Source: Bacillus sp. FJAT-49736
GTDB lineage: Bacteria > Bacillota > Bacilli > Bacillales > Bacillaceae_C
Assembly: GCF_018343615.1 (NCBI RefSeq)
Contig: NZ_JAGYPI010000006.1
Coordinates: 1,588-65,587 of the forward strand
DNA length: 64,000 nt
Direction: 5' to 3'
The notes beneath the pieces were generated by a model, which did no database searches, had not been told where the DNA came from, and saw only the letters and a list, made by a program, of their open reading frames with translations. The number at the start of each line of letters is the position of its first letter. Position 1 is the stretch's first letter. Both the position numbers and the translations under genes were made by a program. Positions 53,785-64,000 of this stretch are shown here, piece by piece.

Positions 53785-54435
53785 TTACAAGCTAAATTCA
53801 CGTACCTCTAGATAGCGCTCTAGTTTTCTCTTAACCCGCTGCAATGCATTATCAATAGATTTCACGTGGCGATTTAATTCCTCTGAAATTTCCTGGTAGG
53901 ACTGACCGTCAAGATACAATGCCAATACCTTTCTCTCTAAATCACTTAAAAGTTCGGATATTTTACCTTCTATATTGTCATATTTTTCCCGATTAATAAG
54001 TAGTTCTTCAGGATTCAACATTTTTGCACCAGTAATAACATCCATTAGTGTGCGATCTGATTCTTCGTCATAAATTGGTTTATCAAGAGAAACATATGAG
54101 TTAAGCGGAATATGCTTCTGCCGGGTGGCTGTTTTGATAGCAGTTATAATTTGGCGGGTAATACAAAGCTCAGCAAATGCCTTAAAGGAGGTAAGCTTGT
54201 CCTCTTTATAGTCGCGAATCGCCTTATAAAGGCCAATCATGCCTTCTTGAATAATGTCTTCTTTATCTGCACCTATTAAAAAATAAGAACGTGCTTTAGC
54301 CCTGACAAAATTTCGATACTTATGAATGAGATAATCTAACGCTTCACTATCTCCATTATGTACAGATTCGATCAATTGCTCATCTTCCATGATTTCATAC
54401 TTATTGTTATGCGCGACCTCCATTTTTAGGTTCAC
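53785..54435 (-). CDS. sigH: RNA polymerase sigma factor SigH
   Basis: A 216-residue sigma-70-family factor for early stationary phase and sporulation onset. The GTG at 54435 follows GGGGGG, as in B. subtilis. Region 2 (about 20-90, with KEDIIQEGMIGLYKAIRDY and CITRQIITAI) and the C-terminal region 4 helix-turn-helix (SYQEISEELNRHVKSIDNAL) are intact. It has its own sigma-A promoter and lies after rae1, as in B. subtilis. Confidence 0.97.
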   Translation of the reverse strand: MNLKMEVAHNNKYEIMEDEQLIESVHNGDSEALDYLIHKYRNFVRAKARSYFLIGADKEDIIQEGMIGLYKAIRDYKEDKLTSFKAFAELCITRQIITAIKTATRQKHIPLNSYVSLDKPIYDEESDRTLMDVITGAKMLNPEELLINREKYDNIEGKISELLSDLERKVLALYLDGQSYQEISEELNRHVKSIDNALQRVKRKLERYLEVREFSL

Positions 54436-54473
54436 ATAAATCCCCCCGAACGCGAAAAGCAATAGATAGAAAT

Positions 54474-54503
54474 ATTATACATTACTGAATTTTCAAGCGT
54501 CAA
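54474..54503 (-). promoter_or_regulatory. sigma-A promoter of sigH
   Basis: Minus strand TTGACG (54498-54503), an 18-base spacer and TATAAT (54474-54479), about 40 bases before the GTG start and just beside the rae1 stop. In B. subtilis AbrB represses here; no AbrB site can be seen by eye. Confidence 0.75.
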
Positions 54504-54506
54504 CAA

Positions 54507-55016
54507 TCATTCCTTGCCTCTTCTTAATTTTTCGAAAAATTCAGCTACCTCGTTACTTAATGGAATTCTTGAAACAGGCCTTTCCTCTTGAATTTCCTTC
54601 ACATTTTTTGTGATATTTTGATTATTCATTTCTACTTCCGTTAATAACTCTCTAGCGGAAATACGCAATGCCCCCTGGCCAAAAATTGCCCATTGTTCCG
54701 TATAATCCGAGGTAGCTACATGAATCTGAGTTTTTTTATTGTTAAGCTCTATCGCCATTTTTTCAATTCTTTCATCCGCGGACTCATTTTCTCTTGTATA
54801 AATGACTTCTACATTGTGATGACGATACTTTTTTTGGATTCCTTTGACATAATGTGCATCAAAAACAACGATTACCTTAAAACCTGTGTATCCCTGATAC
54901 TCAGCCATTTTTTCAATTAATCGGTCTCTTGCTGCACTCAGGTTTGTCTTCTTCAGCTTCCTAAGCTCTGGCCAAGCACCAATGATGTTATATCCATCAA
55001 CAAGCAATATATCCAT
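54507..55016 (-). CDS. rae1: NYN/PIN-like ribosome-dependent endoribonuclease Rae1 (YacP)
   Basis: A 169-residue NYN-domain protein; the core MDILLVDGYNIIGAWPEL and the acidic VIVVFDAHY segments hold the nuclease Asp residues. B. subtilis Rae1 cleaves mRNA in the ribosomal A site. It lies between rlmB and sigH, three bases after rlmB, in the usual order. Confidence 0.9.
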   Translation of the reverse strand: MDILLVDGYNIIGAWPELRKLKKTNLSAARDRLIEKMAEYQGYTGFKVIVVFDAHYVKGIQKKYRHHNVEVIYTRENESADERIEKMAIELNNKKTQIHVATSDYTEQWAIFGQGALRISARELLTEVEMNNQNITKNVKEIQEERPVSRIPLSNEVAEFFEKLRRGKE

Positions 55017-55018
55017 CT

Positions 55019-55762
55019 TTATTCACCAATAGGATATCGTTGTCGGTAAACCTCATAAATTAATAAACTTGCTGCCACAGAGGCATTTAATGATGTAACA
55101 TGGCCAACCATCGGTAAATGAATTAGAAAATCACAGCTCTCTCTTATCAGCCTGCTAATTCCTCTTCCCTCACTACCTATAACTATCGCTAACGGAAGAG
55201 AACTATCCATTTTGCGATAATCTTGGCTGCCCTTCGCATCAGTACCAAATATCCAAATTCCCCTTTCTTTTAATTCTGCAATGGTTCTTGCTAAATTTGT
55301 TACCCTTACTACCGGAACGTGTTCAATTGCGCCAGTAGAAGCTTTTGCGACCGCTCCCGTTAAACCAACCGCTCTCCTTTTTGGAATAATAATCCCGTGC
55401 ACTCCCGCTGCATCCGCTGTTCTTAAAATAGAGCCTAAATTATGAGGGTCTTCCAATTCATCCAAAATTAAAAAGAATGGTGCTTGTTGTCTTTTTTCCG
55501 CTCTTGCAAATAAATCATCCAATTCAGCATATTTATAGGCAGCGACTTGTGCAACTACACCTTGGTGATTTTCACTTACCATCTGATCTATTTTTTGTTT
55601 TGGGACGAATTGTACCAAGACCCTAGCTTCCTTCGCCAATTGAATAATTTGCTGCATCTGCCCTTTTTGTGATCCTTCAGCAATCCAAATTTTATTAATT
55701 TCCCTTTTTGATTTCAATGCTTCCATCACCGGATTTTTTCCGCCAATAAAATCTTGAGCCAT
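55019..55762 (-). CDS. rlmB: 23S rRNA guanosine-2'-O-methyltransferase RlmB-like (SPOUT)
   Basis: A 247-residue TrmH/SPOUT methyltransferase. The N-terminal substrate-binding domain (about 1-75) precedes the SPOUT domain with LDELEDPHNLGSILRTADAAG, VIGSEGRGIS and SLNASVAASLL, the knot motifs. The ATG at 55762 gives the family length. Position between mrnC and rae1 matches B. subtilis YacO. Confidence 0.93.
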   Translation of the reverse strand: MAQDFIGGKNPVMEALKSKREINKIWIAEGSQKGQMQQIIQLAKEARVLVQFVPKQKIDQMVSENHQGVVAQVAAYKYAELDDLFARAEKRQQAPFFLILDELEDPHNLGSILRTADAAGVHGIIIPKRRAVGLTGAVAKASTGAIEHVPVVRVTNLARTIAELKERGIWIFGTDAKGSQDYRKMDSSLPLAIVIGSEGRGISRLIRESCDFLIHLPMVGHVTSLNASVAASLLIYEVYRQRYPIGE

Positions 55763-55778
55763 TACATACCCTCCTATC

Positions 55779-56207
55779 TTAAAAAATCTTTTCCGCTTGG
55801 TTTTCGGCAATTTCAATGGACATATTTATTAACGCTTCCATTCTAGTCTTATTCTCCGATAAGTATAAATAACCGATTAATGCCTCAAATGCTGTACTAT
55901 GCCGATAAGTCTGCACATCTGTATTTTTGGGAACCGTTCCAGACTTTGCGTTTCTTCCTCTTTTTACAATAGCTTGTTCTTCTTCTGTTAATACTTCTCT
56001 TTGATAGAGTTCTTTTAAAATTGCCGCTTGAGCCTTAGCAGATACAAATTTGGTTGCTTCACGATGAAGCTGATTCGGCTTTGTTTTTCCTAGTAGGAGT
56101 AGATGGTGACGCACATGAACCTCATAAATGGCGTCACCCATGTAAGCAAGAGCAAGACTGTTTAACCCCTTAACATCAAAGCTATGGATATTTATATCGG
56201 ACATCAT
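55779..56207 (-). CDS. mrnC: Mini-ribonuclease III
   Basis: A 142-residue RNase III catalytic domain without the dsRNA-binding domain. The signature is [18 protein letters not shown], with a second Glu/Asp set in [19 protein letters not shown]. It matures 23S rRNA ends in Bacillus. The ATG at 56207 overlaps the cysS stop as TAATG; a second ATG follows directly. Confidence 0.93.
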   Translation of the reverse strand: MMSDINIHSFDVKGLNSLALAYMGDAIYEVHVRHHLLLLGKTKPNQLHREATKFVSAKAQAAILKELYQREVLTEEEQAIVKRGRNAKSGTVPKNTDVQTYRHSTAFEALIGYLYLSENKTRMEALINMSIEIAENQAEKIF

Positions 56208-57604
56208 TATCCACGTCTCCATCTAATACCTTGTGGTGTGTCTTCTAAAATAATGTTCATCTCTTTTAAACGGTCCCGAATTTCATCCGCTAAAGCAAAG
56301 TTTCGTTCTTTTCTGGCCATATTTCGTTTTTCAATTAGTTCCTCAATTTCTTCATCTAGCAACTCGTTATTTTCTAATTTTAACCCTAAAACAGAGAATA
56401 GATTTTCAAATTGCTGCATAAACGCTTCAATCACTTGGATCGAGGTGTTTTTCTCACGTAAATAATAGTTTGCCTGTTTAGATAAATCAAATAGAACAGC
56501 GATTCCATTTGCCGTATTAAAATCGTCATCCATTTCACGAATAAATGCTTGACGAAGATCTTCTAATTTACGCATCCATTCATGATCATCATGAGTAAGG
56601 TTCGCGCTTGCTTCCTTACGATGCTTAAGGTTTTGATAAGACGTCTTCATTCTTTCTAATCCGGCTCCCGCATTCTCTAATAATTCTTCATTGTAATTTA
56701 TCGGATTACGGTAATGCACCGATAACATAAAGAATCTTAATACCTGCGGATCATGATGCTGTATAATATCGTGAACAAGGACAAAATTACCCAGTGATTT
56801 CGACATTTTCTCATTATCAATATTAATATAGCCATTATGCATCCAATATCTTGCAAAAGTTTTTCCAGTTAAAGCCTCTGACTGTGCAATTTCATTTTCA
56901 TGATGAGGAAAAGTTAAATCCTGTCCACCTGCATGAATATCGATAGTATCTCCTAAATATTTTCTTGCCATAGCGGAGCACTCAATATGCCAGCCTGGTC
57001 TTCCTTTACCCCAAGGGCTATCCCAGTAGATTTCTCCCTCTTTTGCCGCTTTCCAAAGGGCAAAATCCAATGCGTCATCCTTTTTCTCTCCTACCTCTAT
57101 ACGAGCCCCTGACTTCAAATCATCAATAGATTGGTGGGAGAGCTTTCCATACTCAGAAAAGCTTCGTGTTTTATAATAAACATCTCCAGCAGATTCATAT
57201 GCATACCCTTTTTGAATTAATGAATCAATAAATTCAATAATGATATCCATATTTTCCGTTACTCGTGGATGTACATTTGCCTTATTGCACCCTAATGCAG
57301 ATACATCCTCAAAGTAGGCTTTAATAAAGCGATCTGCAATCGTCGGTACATCTTCTCCAAGCTGGTTCGCAGCTTTAATTAATTTATCATCCACGTCTGT
57401 AAAATTCGAAACAAAATTCACATCAAACCCGCGGTATTCTAAGTAGCGGCGAACTGTATCAAAAACAATTGCAGGGCGGGCATTTCCTATATGAATATAA
57501 TTATATACGGTCGGACCGCACACATACATTTTGACCTTTCCCTCTTCCAACGGGATAAATTCTTCTTTTTTTCTTGTCAGTGTATTATAGATTTGAATCG
57601 GCAT
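56207..57604 (-). CDS. cysS: cysteinyl-tRNA synthetase
   Basis: A 465-residue class I synthetase. The HIGH-like signature is [13 protein letters not shown] (about 35-47), the KMSKS motif is EKMSKSLGN (about 265-273), and zinc-ligand Cys/His residues occur ([27 protein letters not shown]). It overlaps cysE by 20 bases and mrnC by one. The transcript is expected to be controlled by the upstream cysteine T-box. Confidence 0.97.
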   Translation of the reverse strand: MPIQIYNTLTRKKEEFIPLEEGKVKMYVCGPTVYNYIHIGNARPAIVFDTVRRYLEYRGFDVNFVSNFTDVDDKLIKAANQLGEDVPTIADRFIKAYFEDVSALGCNKANVHPRVTENMDIIIEFIDSLIQKGYAYESAGDVYYKTRSFSEYGKLSHQSIDDLKSGARIEVGEKKDDALDFALWKAAKEGEIYWDSPWGKGRPGWHIECSAMARKYLGDTIDIHAGGQDLTFPHHENEIAQSEALTGKTFARYWMHNGYINIDNEKMSKSLGNFVLVHDIIQHHDPQVLRFFMLSVHYRNPINYNEELLENAGAGLERMKTSYQNLKHRKEASANLTHDDHEWMRKLEDLRQAFIREMDDDFNTANGIAVLFDLSKQANYYLREKNTSIQVIEAFMQQFENLFSVLGLKLENNELLDEEIEELIEKRNMARKERNFALADEIRDRLKEMNIILEDTPQGIRWRRG

Positions 57605-58253
57605 GTTCTTTTTGAACTCCTTTCTTTTGTAATTCCTCTAATTCCTTTTGTAAATGCCTTATCTCTCTTTCCATAGCCAAACATCGATCGGCCACAGGAT
57701 CTGGCAAATCACTATGATTCAAGTCTTTTAATTTGACTCCGTCTCGGATTACAACCCTTCCTGGAATACCAACAACCGTAGAATTAGGTGGTACATCCTT
57801 TAGGACAACAGATCCTGCACCTATTTTTGCATTTTCTCCTACGGTAATAGAGCCGAGTACCTTTGCCCCTGTTGCAATTAAGGCATTATCTTTAATCGTC
57901 GGATGTCTTTTCCCTTTTTCTTTTCCCGTTCCACCCAAGGTAACACCTTGATATACAGTAACATTATCCCCAATTTCACAAGTTTCTCCTATTACAACAC
58001 CCATTCCATGGTCGATAAAAAAGCGTCTGCCTATTTGGGCACCAGGATGTATTTCAATACCTGTAAAAAAGCGGCTTACTTGTGAAATAACACGGGCGAT
58101 AAAGTAAAACTTCCGCTTATAAAAACCATGGGCAACTCGGTGGGCCCATATTGCATGGATGCCAGAGTAGGTTAATATTACTTCTATATAACTTCGGGCT
58201 GCCGGATCTTGCTCAAAAACAACCTCAATATCTTCCTTCATTCGCTTAAACAT
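57585..58253 (-). CDS. cysE: serine O-acetyltransferase
   Basis: A 222-residue left-handed beta-helix enzyme that makes O-acetylserine, the first step of cysteine synthesis. The hexapeptide-repeat region (about 70-175) contains [20 protein letters not shown] with the catalytic His and [18 protein letters not shown]. The C-terminal tail is helical. It follows a T-box riboswitch and is coupled to cysS by overlap. Confidence 0.97.
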   Translation of the reverse strand: MFKRMKEDIEVVFEQDPAARSYIEVILTYSGIHAIWAHRVAHGFYKRKFYFIARVISQVSRFFTGIEIHPGAQIGRRFFIDHGMGVVIGETCEIGDNVTVYQGVTLGGTGKEKGKRHPTIKDNALIATGAKVLGSITVGENAKIGAGSVVLKDVPPNSTVVGIPGRVVIRDGVKLKDLNHSDLPDPVADRCLAMEREIRHLQKELEELQKKGVQKEHADSNL

Positions 58254-58490
58254 CTTTTTCGCTCCTTATAAATTTTTGAAGGCCATTTTCATATATTGTT
58301 AAAATTAAAAAGCCGATTTTACTGTCGCTTTTCTATATTGCTCACAATCCTTATATAGGTATGGCTTATGGGCATCTGTTCTTAAGATGATTGTTGATTC
58401 ATAGCCAAAGTAAGGTTTGTTATATGGTCTTTGCCACCAAAAGCAATAAATTTTAGGAAATGAGCCTTGTTGAAAGAGCTGTAAATAATA
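58254..58490. other. spacer between T-box terminator and cysE
   Basis: 237 bases without a confident gene. A minus-strand open frame (58305-58458) encodes a protein-like stretch (KIYCFWWQRPYNKPYFGYE ...) but has no canonical start outside the T-box terminator and no ribosome site. It is longer than the usual T-box-to-gene spacer. Confidence 0.45.
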
Positions 58491-58491
58491 C

Positions 58492-58775
58492 AAAAAAGCG
58501 CCTCTGCTAAGACAGAGACGCTTTGTGCGCGGTTCCACTCTGTTTGAACATAGAATAAACCTTCTATGTCCCAACTCTCCCTTTTTAACGGTAGGTATTC
58601 CGCTTATTCCTACTTGTTTTGGTTCGTTCGGAATAAGACTCAGAGGTGCATTTCAAATAGCGAGAGGCTTAAACCACTTTCAGCCGGTGATGGTTCTCTC
58701 TTTAAAAGCAACATTCAATGTAAATTGAATTCTACTTTTGTAAGCGATCGCTCTTTTACTTCTCCTCATCAACAC
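58492..58775 (-). promoter_or_regulatory. cysteine T-box riboswitch upstream of cysE-cysS
   Basis: On the minus strand the T-box core TGGAACCGCGC (58529-58539) pairs with the uncharged tRNA acceptor end. It is followed by a terminator AAAGCGTCTCTG ... CAGAGGCGCTTTTTT (58492-58526). The specifier loop reads GAA-TGC-A, with the Cys codon TGC at 58648-58650, consistent with cysE and cysS downstream. The 5' boundary is approximate. Uncharged tRNA-Cys should favour read-through. Confidence 0.9.
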
Positions 58776-58854
58776 TTTACAATATATTTTCTATTGATAA
58801 TTTTGATAAAGATGTAAATGTTTATTCTTACTATATAATATTTTAAACAAAATG

Positions 58855-60312
58855 TTAACTTAAAATGCTTTGAATTCGATTAATTATTTTTTCCTTACCA
58901 AACAACTGGATTGCCTTCGGTAAATCAGGTCCGTGTACTTGTCCGCTAACCGCAGCTCGGATAGGCATAAACAGTTTTTTGCCCTTTTGTCCTGTAGCTT
59001 TTTGAACTGCTTTTATAGCTTTATTAATGTATTCCGCTTCGAAAGTTTCAAGCTCATTAATTTCTTGTAAAAAGGCACGTAAAACCTCAGGCACTTGTTC
59101 CTCCGCCAAAACATCCTTAGCCTCTTCTTCGTAGGTAAGCTCGTCTTTGAAGAACAGTTCGGACAGCTCTACAATTTCTGCTCCATAACTCATTTGATCC
59201 TGATATAAAGAAACTAAGCTTCGAACCCAGGTGCATTCTTCTTCAGTTAAATCACTTGGGATACGCCCCGCTTCGATAAGATGCGGTAAGGAAAGCTCAA
59301 CTGCTTTATCCAAGTCAACCTTTTTCATATATTGATTGTTCATCCATGCAAGCTTTTGCTTATCAAATAATGCTGGTGATTTGGAAAGTCTATCAGCATC
59401 AAAGTTTTCAATAAACTCTTCTTTGGAATATACTTCCTCTTCACCTTTTGGAGACCATCCCAATAATGCAATAAAGTTAAACAACGCTTCAGGCAAATAG
59501 CCGAGCTCTTCATATTGCTCTATGAACTGAATGATACTTTCATCGCGTTTGCTTAGCTTTTTACGACTTTCATTTACAATAAGAGTCATATGCCCGAAGA
59601 TAGGTGGCTCCCATCCAAAAGCTTCATAAATCATTAATTGCTTTGGTGTGTTAGATATATGATCATCTCCACGTAGAACATGGGAAATTTTCATCAAATA
59701 ATCATCGACTGTAACAGCAAAATTATAAGTAGGAATTCCGTCCTTCTTTACGATTACAAAATCACCAATGCCGTCTGATTCAAAGGATACCTCGTCTTTC
59801 ACCATATCCTGAAAGGAATAAATCTTACCTTTTGGAACCAAAAAGCGAATACTTGGTTTTCTTCCTTCTTTTTCAAGGGTTTCTTGATCCTGTTTTGTAA
59901 GATGACGGCATTTCCCAGAATATTGAGGGGTTTCTCCGCGGGAAAGCTGTTCTTCACGTTCAGCCTCTAATTCCTCTTCCGTACAATAGCATTTATATGC
60001 TCGCCCATTCTCCAAGAGCTCATTATAATATTTTTGATAAATATCATTTCTCTCCGATTGACGATAAGGACCATATTCACCTTCCTTATCTACACTCTCG
60101 TCCCAATCCATACCTAGCCATTTTAAATATTTCAGCTGACTCTCTTCGCCGCCTGCAATATTTCGCTTTTTGTCGGTATCTTCTATCCGAATTATAAAGG
60201 ATCCTCCTTTATTACGGGCAAATAAATAATTAAAAAGTGCGGTTCTCGCATTCCCTATATGTAAATGTCCGGTTGGGCTTGGTGCATACCGTACTCTTAT
60301 ATCCTTTGACAT
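58855..60312 (-). CDS. gltX: glutamyl-tRNA synthetase
   Basis: A 485-residue class I synthetase. The HIGH motif is [12 protein letters not shown] (about 11-22) and the KLSKR motif is [10 protein letters not shown] (about 252-261). Bacillus GltX is non-discriminating and also charges tRNA-Gln, which GatCAB then amidates; the same is expected here. GAGGAGG precedes the ATG. It lies between ispF and the cysES T-box. Confidence 0.97.
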   Translation of the reverse strand: MSKDIRVRYAPSPTGHLHIGNARTALFNYLFARNKGGSFIIRIEDTDKKRNIAGGEESQLKYLKWLGMDWDESVDKEGEYGPYRQSERNDIYQKYYNELLENGRAYKCYCTEEELEAEREEQLSRGETPQYSGKCRHLTKQDQETLEKEGRKPSIRFLVPKGKIYSFQDMVKDEVSFESDGIGDFVIVKKDGIPTYNFAVTVDDYLMKISHVLRGDDHISNTPKQLMIYEAFGWEPPIFGHMTLIVNESRKKLSKRDESIIQFIEQYEELGYLPEALFNFIALLGWSPKGEEEVYSKEEFIENFDADRLSKSPALFDKQKLAWMNNQYMKKVDLDKAVELSLPHLIEAGRIPSDLTEEECTWVRSLVSLYQDQMSYGAEIVELSELFFKDELTYEEEAKDVLAEEQVPEVLRAFLQEINELETFEAEYINKAIKAVQKATGQKGKKLFMPIRAAVSGQVHGPDLPKAIQLFGKEKIINRIQSILS

Positions 60313-60542
60313 TATGAAACGTCCTCCTCATTTTTATAAACGCTATTTTCGTATAGATTGTTACTTTTCGTATTTGGTTATTAACCTAATATAGACTTTT
60401 CAAGGCATCTTTTTTAAATTGGTTAATCTTTTTTTACAAAAATTCTTCTACAAAAACAACATAGTTTAACAAAAGAGCCTTTTAAAAGAGTTCTATTAAT
60501 CCATTACTATTTTACCACTGTCACTTCTTTAAAAAAAGCGTA

Positions 60543-61022
60543 CTACCTTACTTCTTCCAAAAGAACTACAGCCATTGAGGCAATTCCTTCTTCACGGCCG
60601 GTAAAGCCCAACTTCTCAGTAGTAGTAGCTTTCACATTAACCTGAGATATATCTCCCTCAATCAATTCCGCAATTCGCTTTCTCATTTGCTCAATATAAG
60701 GTGCCATTTTAGGCTTCTGTGCAATGATAGTGCAATCAATATTTCCCAAACAATAACCCTTTTCCTTTACCAAATTCCATACATGTGCTAATAATTTGGC
60801 TGAGTCAGCATCCTTATAGTTTGGATCAGTATCAGGAAAATGCTTACCAATATCCCCTTCTCCGATCGCCCCCAAACAAGCATCAGCCACTGTATGCAAT
60901 AAAACATCCGCATCGGAGTGTCCCAATAATCCTTTTTCATAAGGAATTTGAATTCCACCGATAATAAGTGGACGTCCTTCTGTCAATTGATGCACATCAT
61001 AACCTTGACCTATTCGAAACAT
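60543..61022 (-). CDS. ispF: 2-C-methyl-D-erythritol 2,4-cyclodiphosphate synthase
   Basis: A 159-residue IspF. The zinc ligands appear in GQGYDVHQL and the [14 protein letters not shown] segment. It acts in the MEP isoprenoid pathway right after the IspD/IspE steps. Between ispD and gltX. Confidence 0.97.
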   Translation of the reverse strand: MFRIGQGYDVHQLTEGRPLIIGGIQIPYEKGLLGHSDADVLLHTVADACLGAIGEGDIGKHFPDTDPNYKDADSAKLLAHVWNLVKEKGYCLGNIDCTIIAQKPKMAPYIEQMRKRIAELIEGDISQVNVKATTTEKLGFTGREEGIASMAVVLLEEVR

Positions 61023-61041
61023 GATATTTCTCCTTTTTATT

Positions 61042-61731
61042 TTATTGAACCCTAGATCTATTTTTAAAAATTGCCTCTGCTATATAAAGATCCTCCGGAG
61101 TTGTTAACTTTATATTATCATAATCAGCCATAACTATATGTACAGGATGATTGAGCCTTTCAACTAAAGACGCTTCATCCGTACCAAGAAAACTTTGCTG
61201 TTGAGCTTGATGATGGGCCTCCCACAAAAGAGAAAAGCGAAAAGCTTGTGGAGTTTGTATCTGCCACAAGCTTGTCCGTTCAATCGTTTCTATCACTTGA
61301 AATTCCTGAACTTTTTTTATAGTGTCTTTGACTGGAACTGCAGCAATAGCCGCTCCTTTTTCATGGGCAGCCACTGCTAATTGATGAATAACACTTTGTC
61401 TAATAAATGGTCTTGCACCATCATGAACTAATATAACGTTACAGTCATTTACTGCTTCTAATCCATTAAAAACACTATATTGTCTTTCAGTTCCGCCAAA
61501 AACTATTTGAATTTTTCCTCGATCCTCGAAGGTTCTTATCAAGTTTTTAAAAAAGACCTCATCATCAGGCTGAATAACTAAGATGATTCTGCTGCATTTT
61601 GCATCCTCAAGAAATACCTTAAGTGTATGGGAAATAATTGGTTCACCATTTAAATACAAAAACAATTTATTTTTCCCTGCTCTCATCCGTTTTCCTTGGC
61701 CTGCAGCTGGAATAATAACCTGATATTCCAT
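61042..61731 (-). CDS. ispD: 2-C-methyl-D-erythritol 4-phosphate cytidylyltransferase
   Basis: A 229-residue IspD. The nucleotide-binding motif is [18 protein letters not shown] (about 8-25), and the HDGARPF segment follows. It makes CDP-ME in the MEP pathway. It forms a pair with ispF, 19 bases apart. Confidence 0.97.
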   Translation of the reverse strand: MEYQVIIPAAGQGKRMRAGKNKLFLYLNGEPIISHTLKVFLEDAKCSRIILVIQPDDEVFFKNLIRTFEDRGKIQIVFGGTERQYSVFNGLEAVNDCNVILVHDGARPFIRQSVIHQLAVAAHEKGAAIAAVPVKDTIKKVQEFQVIETIERTSLWQIQTPQAFRFSLLWEAHHQAQQQSFLGTDEASLVERLNHPVHIVMADYDNIKLTTPEDLYIAEAIFKNRSRVQ

Positions 61732-61753
61732 TTTTATACCCCTATCAACATAT

Positions 61754-62848
61754 TTATAATGCTTTCTCTAGCAATTTGGGCTTAGCAAATATCATTCTGC
61801 CGGCAGATGTTTGCAGCACACTTGTAACTAAAACATCAATCCGTTTCCCGATATAGTTTCTGCCCTCTTCTACAACAATCATTGTTCCATCATCCAAATA
61901 AGCAATTCCTTGATGATATTCTTTACCGTCTTTGATAAGTTGAACGTTTAGCTCTTCACCTGGTAAAACAACTGGTTTTACCGCATTAGCTAAATCATTA
62001 ATATTTAATACTTGTACATTCTGCAGTTCACATACCTTATTCAAATTAAAGTCATTTGTGACTACAATGCCACTTGTTAATTTAGCAAGTTTTATGAGCT
62101 TACTGTCGACTTCTTGAATATCCTCAAAGTCACCTTCATATATTTGAACCTCTATTGGCAATTCTTTTTGAATGCGGTTTAAAATATCTAAGCCTCTGCG
62201 ACCTCTATTTCTTTTTAATGCATCGGAAGAATCCGCAATATGTTGAAGTTCCATTAAAACGAATTGAGGAATAACAATTATTCCATCTAAAAATCCAGTT
62301 TGACATATATCTGCTATTCTACCATCAATAATGACACTAGTATCTAACAGTTTCAATGATTTGGTAACCTTCTTTTCTTCCTCTACCTCCAAGTTGGCTT
62401 TCTTTTTGCTAGAGCGAGATATGGTTAATAGATTCATTAATTCCTCCCGCTTTTTAAAACCAATTTGAAATCCTAAATACCCTAGTAATAGTGTTAAGAG
62501 AATTGGAATAACTGTATTTACAATTGGGATATTCATATTATTGAATGGTATCCCCATCAAATACGCGACTAGCAAACCAAATATTAAACCCAAGCTTCCG
62601 GATATAATCTCGGTAATCGGCGCCTTCACAACGGAATCCTCAAACCATTTAACAAAACCAACAACATAATCAACTGTCCAAAAAGTAATGAAGTAAAATA
62701 TAATAGCACCTAAAATTGCAGTAACATAAGGATTATTAAGAAAAATAATATCGTGTAAATTTAGCAGTCTCAATACAACAGGTAACAAGAAGATACCGAG
62801 TGTTCCACCAATAATAATAAAGCAAGATTGCACAAGTCTCTTTAACAT
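61754..62848 (-). CDS. PIN/TRAM domain membrane protein (YacL-like)
   Basis: A 364-residue protein. The N-terminal hydrophobic segments (about 1-140, some four helices) are followed by a PIN nuclease-like domain with acidic residues in [11 protein letters not shown] and [11 protein letters not shown], and a C-terminal TRAM domain (about 300-364). The ATG at 62848 has GAGGAGG upstream. Its function is unproven. Between disA and ispD, as in B. subtilis. Confidence 0.92.
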   Translation of the reverse strand: MLKRLVQSCFIIIGGTLGIFLLPVVLRLLNLHDIIFLNNPYVTAILGAIIFYFITFWTVDYVVGFVKWFEDSVVKAPITEIISGSLGLIFGLLVAYLMGIPFNNMNIPIVNTVIPILLTLLLGYLGFQIGFKKREELMNLLTISRSSKKKANLEVEEEKKVTKSLKLLDTSVIIDGRIADICQTGFLDGIIVIPQFVLMELQHIADSSDALKRNRGRRGLDILNRIQKELPIEVQIYEGDFEDIQEVDSKLIKLAKLTSGIVVTNDFNLNKVCELQNVQVLNINDLANAVKPVVLPGEELNVQLIKDGKEYHQGIAYLDDGTMIVVEEGRNYIGKRIDVLVTSVLQTSAGRMIFAKPKLLEKAL

Positions 62849-63002
62849 TTTTTCACCTCCTCTTTTCATTATAAACAAATTCCTAAGTTTAAAACGTAAT
62901 ATTGATGAATATTTTTAAATTGTAATGGAATGGTCAAATAATTGTTATATCGAAATATGAATTGGTTCATTAATATACATACCCTCTCATCAATATAGTG
63001 TA

Positions 63003-64000
63003 TTATAATTGGCGATCGGCAAATGTTTGTTCCCTAATCAATTGCAATCCGTCTTTAATTTTCCTCGCTCTTACTTCACCTATTCCTTCTACATCATCCA
63101 GTTCATCAGCAGTAGCACGAAGAATATTAGGTAAGGAAGAGAAAGTATCTATCAAATTCTCTAAGATTATCATGGGCAATCTAGGTATTTTACTTAAAAC
63201 CCTATAGCCGCGTGGAAAAACTGTTTCATCCGGATGAATGAAATTGTTATATCCTAAAAGCTTCATTATAACGTTATCATCCAAAACATCAGAATTTACC
63301 AGATCCTGAAATCTTAGTAGAATATCGACTGGCTTCACTTTCTTCTCAAAGGCATAGTCTCTAATTATTAACATCGCCTCTTCTTCAATATCCGTCATAA
63401 GCTCCTTCATTTGCAATCGTACTAAGCGCCCTTCTGTTCCTAGTTCATTTAAATAATTTAGTAATTCCTTTTTTATCCTGATAACCATTTCTAATCGATG
63501 CAAGACTTGCAATAAATCACTATACGTTACAAGCTCTTCAAATTCCAATACAGACAAATTCGCTATACTCTGCTCTAAAACCACCTTGTATTTTTCTAAA
63601 GTTTGAATAGCTTGATTTGCCTTTGTCAGTATTACCCCTATATCTTTTAATGCATAGCGGAAACTTCCTTGATATAGGGTAATTACATTTCTCCTTTGCG
63701 AAATAGCTATAACAAGTGACTTTGTTTGTCTAGCTACCCTTTCAGCTGTTCTATGCCTCATGCCAGTCTCAGAGGATGTAATAGATGGGTCTGGTGCTAA
63801 TTGTGCATTTGCAATCAATATTTTACTTCCTGTTTCATTCAAAATTATAGCGCCGTCCATTTTTGCCAACTCGTACAAATAACTCGGACTAAAAATACAG
63901 TTAATGGTAAATCCTCCATCCACTAATGCTTTAACCCTATCATTATATCCAAGGACAATTAATCCCCCTGTATTAGCACGCAAAACATTATCAATACCTT
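63003..64000 (-). CDS. disA: DNA integrity scanning protein DisA (c-di-AMP synthase), 5' end cut
   Basis: The C-terminal ~332 residues of DisA; the start lies beyond the window. The DAC domain shows KMDGAIIL and RHRTAERVA (cyclase motifs DGA and RHR). The middle helical spine and the helix-hairpin-helix DNA-binding end ([16 protein letters not shown]) follow. DisA makes c-di-AMP and scans DNA for damage. Reading continues to base 64000 as G-I-D-N-V-L-R-A-N, matching the family N-terminus. Confidence 0.96.
   Translation of the reverse strand, partial: GIDNVLRANTGGLIVLGYNDRVKALVDGGFTINCIFSPSYLYELAKMDGAIILNETGSKILIANAQLAPDPSITSSETGMRHRTAERVARQTKSLVIAISQRRNVITLYQGSFRYALKDIGVILTKANQAIQTLEKYKVVLEQSIANLSVLEFEELVTYSDLLQVLHRLEMVIRIKKELLNYLNELGTEGRLVRLQMKELMTDIEEEAMLIIRDYAFEKKVKPVDILLRFQDLVNSDVLDDNVIMKLLGYNNFIHPDETVFPRGYRVLSKIPRLPMIILENLIDTFSSLPNILRATADELDDVEGIGEVRARKIKDGLQLIREQTFADRQL

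Noticed and set aside
58305-58574. An 89-codon minus-strand gene across the T-box terminator
   Set aside because: Its 5' part runs through the T-box core and terminator; no canonical start or ribosome site remains for the protein-like 3' part.

Overview
The window comes from a low-GC, endospore-forming Bacillaceae chromosome. The evidence is the gene order and the sporulation genes pdaB, kbaA, gerD, cwlD and sigH. It covers the classic ribosomal-protein/RNA-polymerase core, read mostly on the minus strand, so it is inverted relative to the Bacillus subtilis map. It runs from disA (cut by the right edge) to the 5' end of a 16S rRNA gene (cut by the left edge). I cannot name the species.

Layout from high to low coordinates, which is the direction of transcription: disA, a PIN/TRAM membrane protein, ispD, ispF, gltX, a cysteine T-box, cysE, cysS, mrnC, rlmB, rae1, sigH, rpmG, secE, nusG, rplK, rplA, L10 leader, rplJ, rplL, an rRNA-methyltransferase-like gene, rpoB, rpoC, an L7Ae-family gene, rpsL, rpsG, fusA, tuf. 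Then come the S10-spc-alpha clusters: rpsJ through secY and adk, infA, rpmJ, rpsM, rpsK, rpoA, rplQ. These are followed by the ECF transporter energising module (ecfA1, ecfA2, ecfT), truA, rplM, rpsI. Compared with B. subtilis, map and the small KOW gene between adk and infA are missing, and so is the gene between tuf and rpsJ.

The accessory part is about 5.6-17.0 kb, inserted between rpsI and the ybaK-cwlD-salA-gerD-kbaA-pdaB sporulation block. It holds a complete-looking pyrroloquinoline quinone (PQQ) cofactor operon: pqqA (a 24-residue precursor peptide), a small membrane protein, pqqB, pqqC, pqqD and pqqE. Next to it lie two paralogous lipoprotein quinohemoprotein dehydrogenases, each with a PQQ beta-propeller and a C-terminal cytochrome c domain. 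Each dehydrogenase gene has a neighbouring gene for one of two paralogous small secreted proteins of unknown function. pqqA was found by reading the sequence directly. pqqB appears to start at an ATT codon that overlaps the upstream gene, and this restores its conserved N-terminus. Cofactor synthesis in the cytoplasm plus two membrane-anchored external oxidases suggests a surface alcohol or sugar oxidation chain. That is unusual in a Gram-positive sporeformer and is the most interesting content here.

Regulatory features read from sequence: tandem rrn promoters with perfect 17-base spacers; sigma-E-like and sigma-G-like promoters for pdaB and gerD; promoters for rplM, the S10 operon, rpoB, rplJ and sigH; L13, S10 and L10 leaders; a T-box with a TGC specifier; and many intrinsic terminators.
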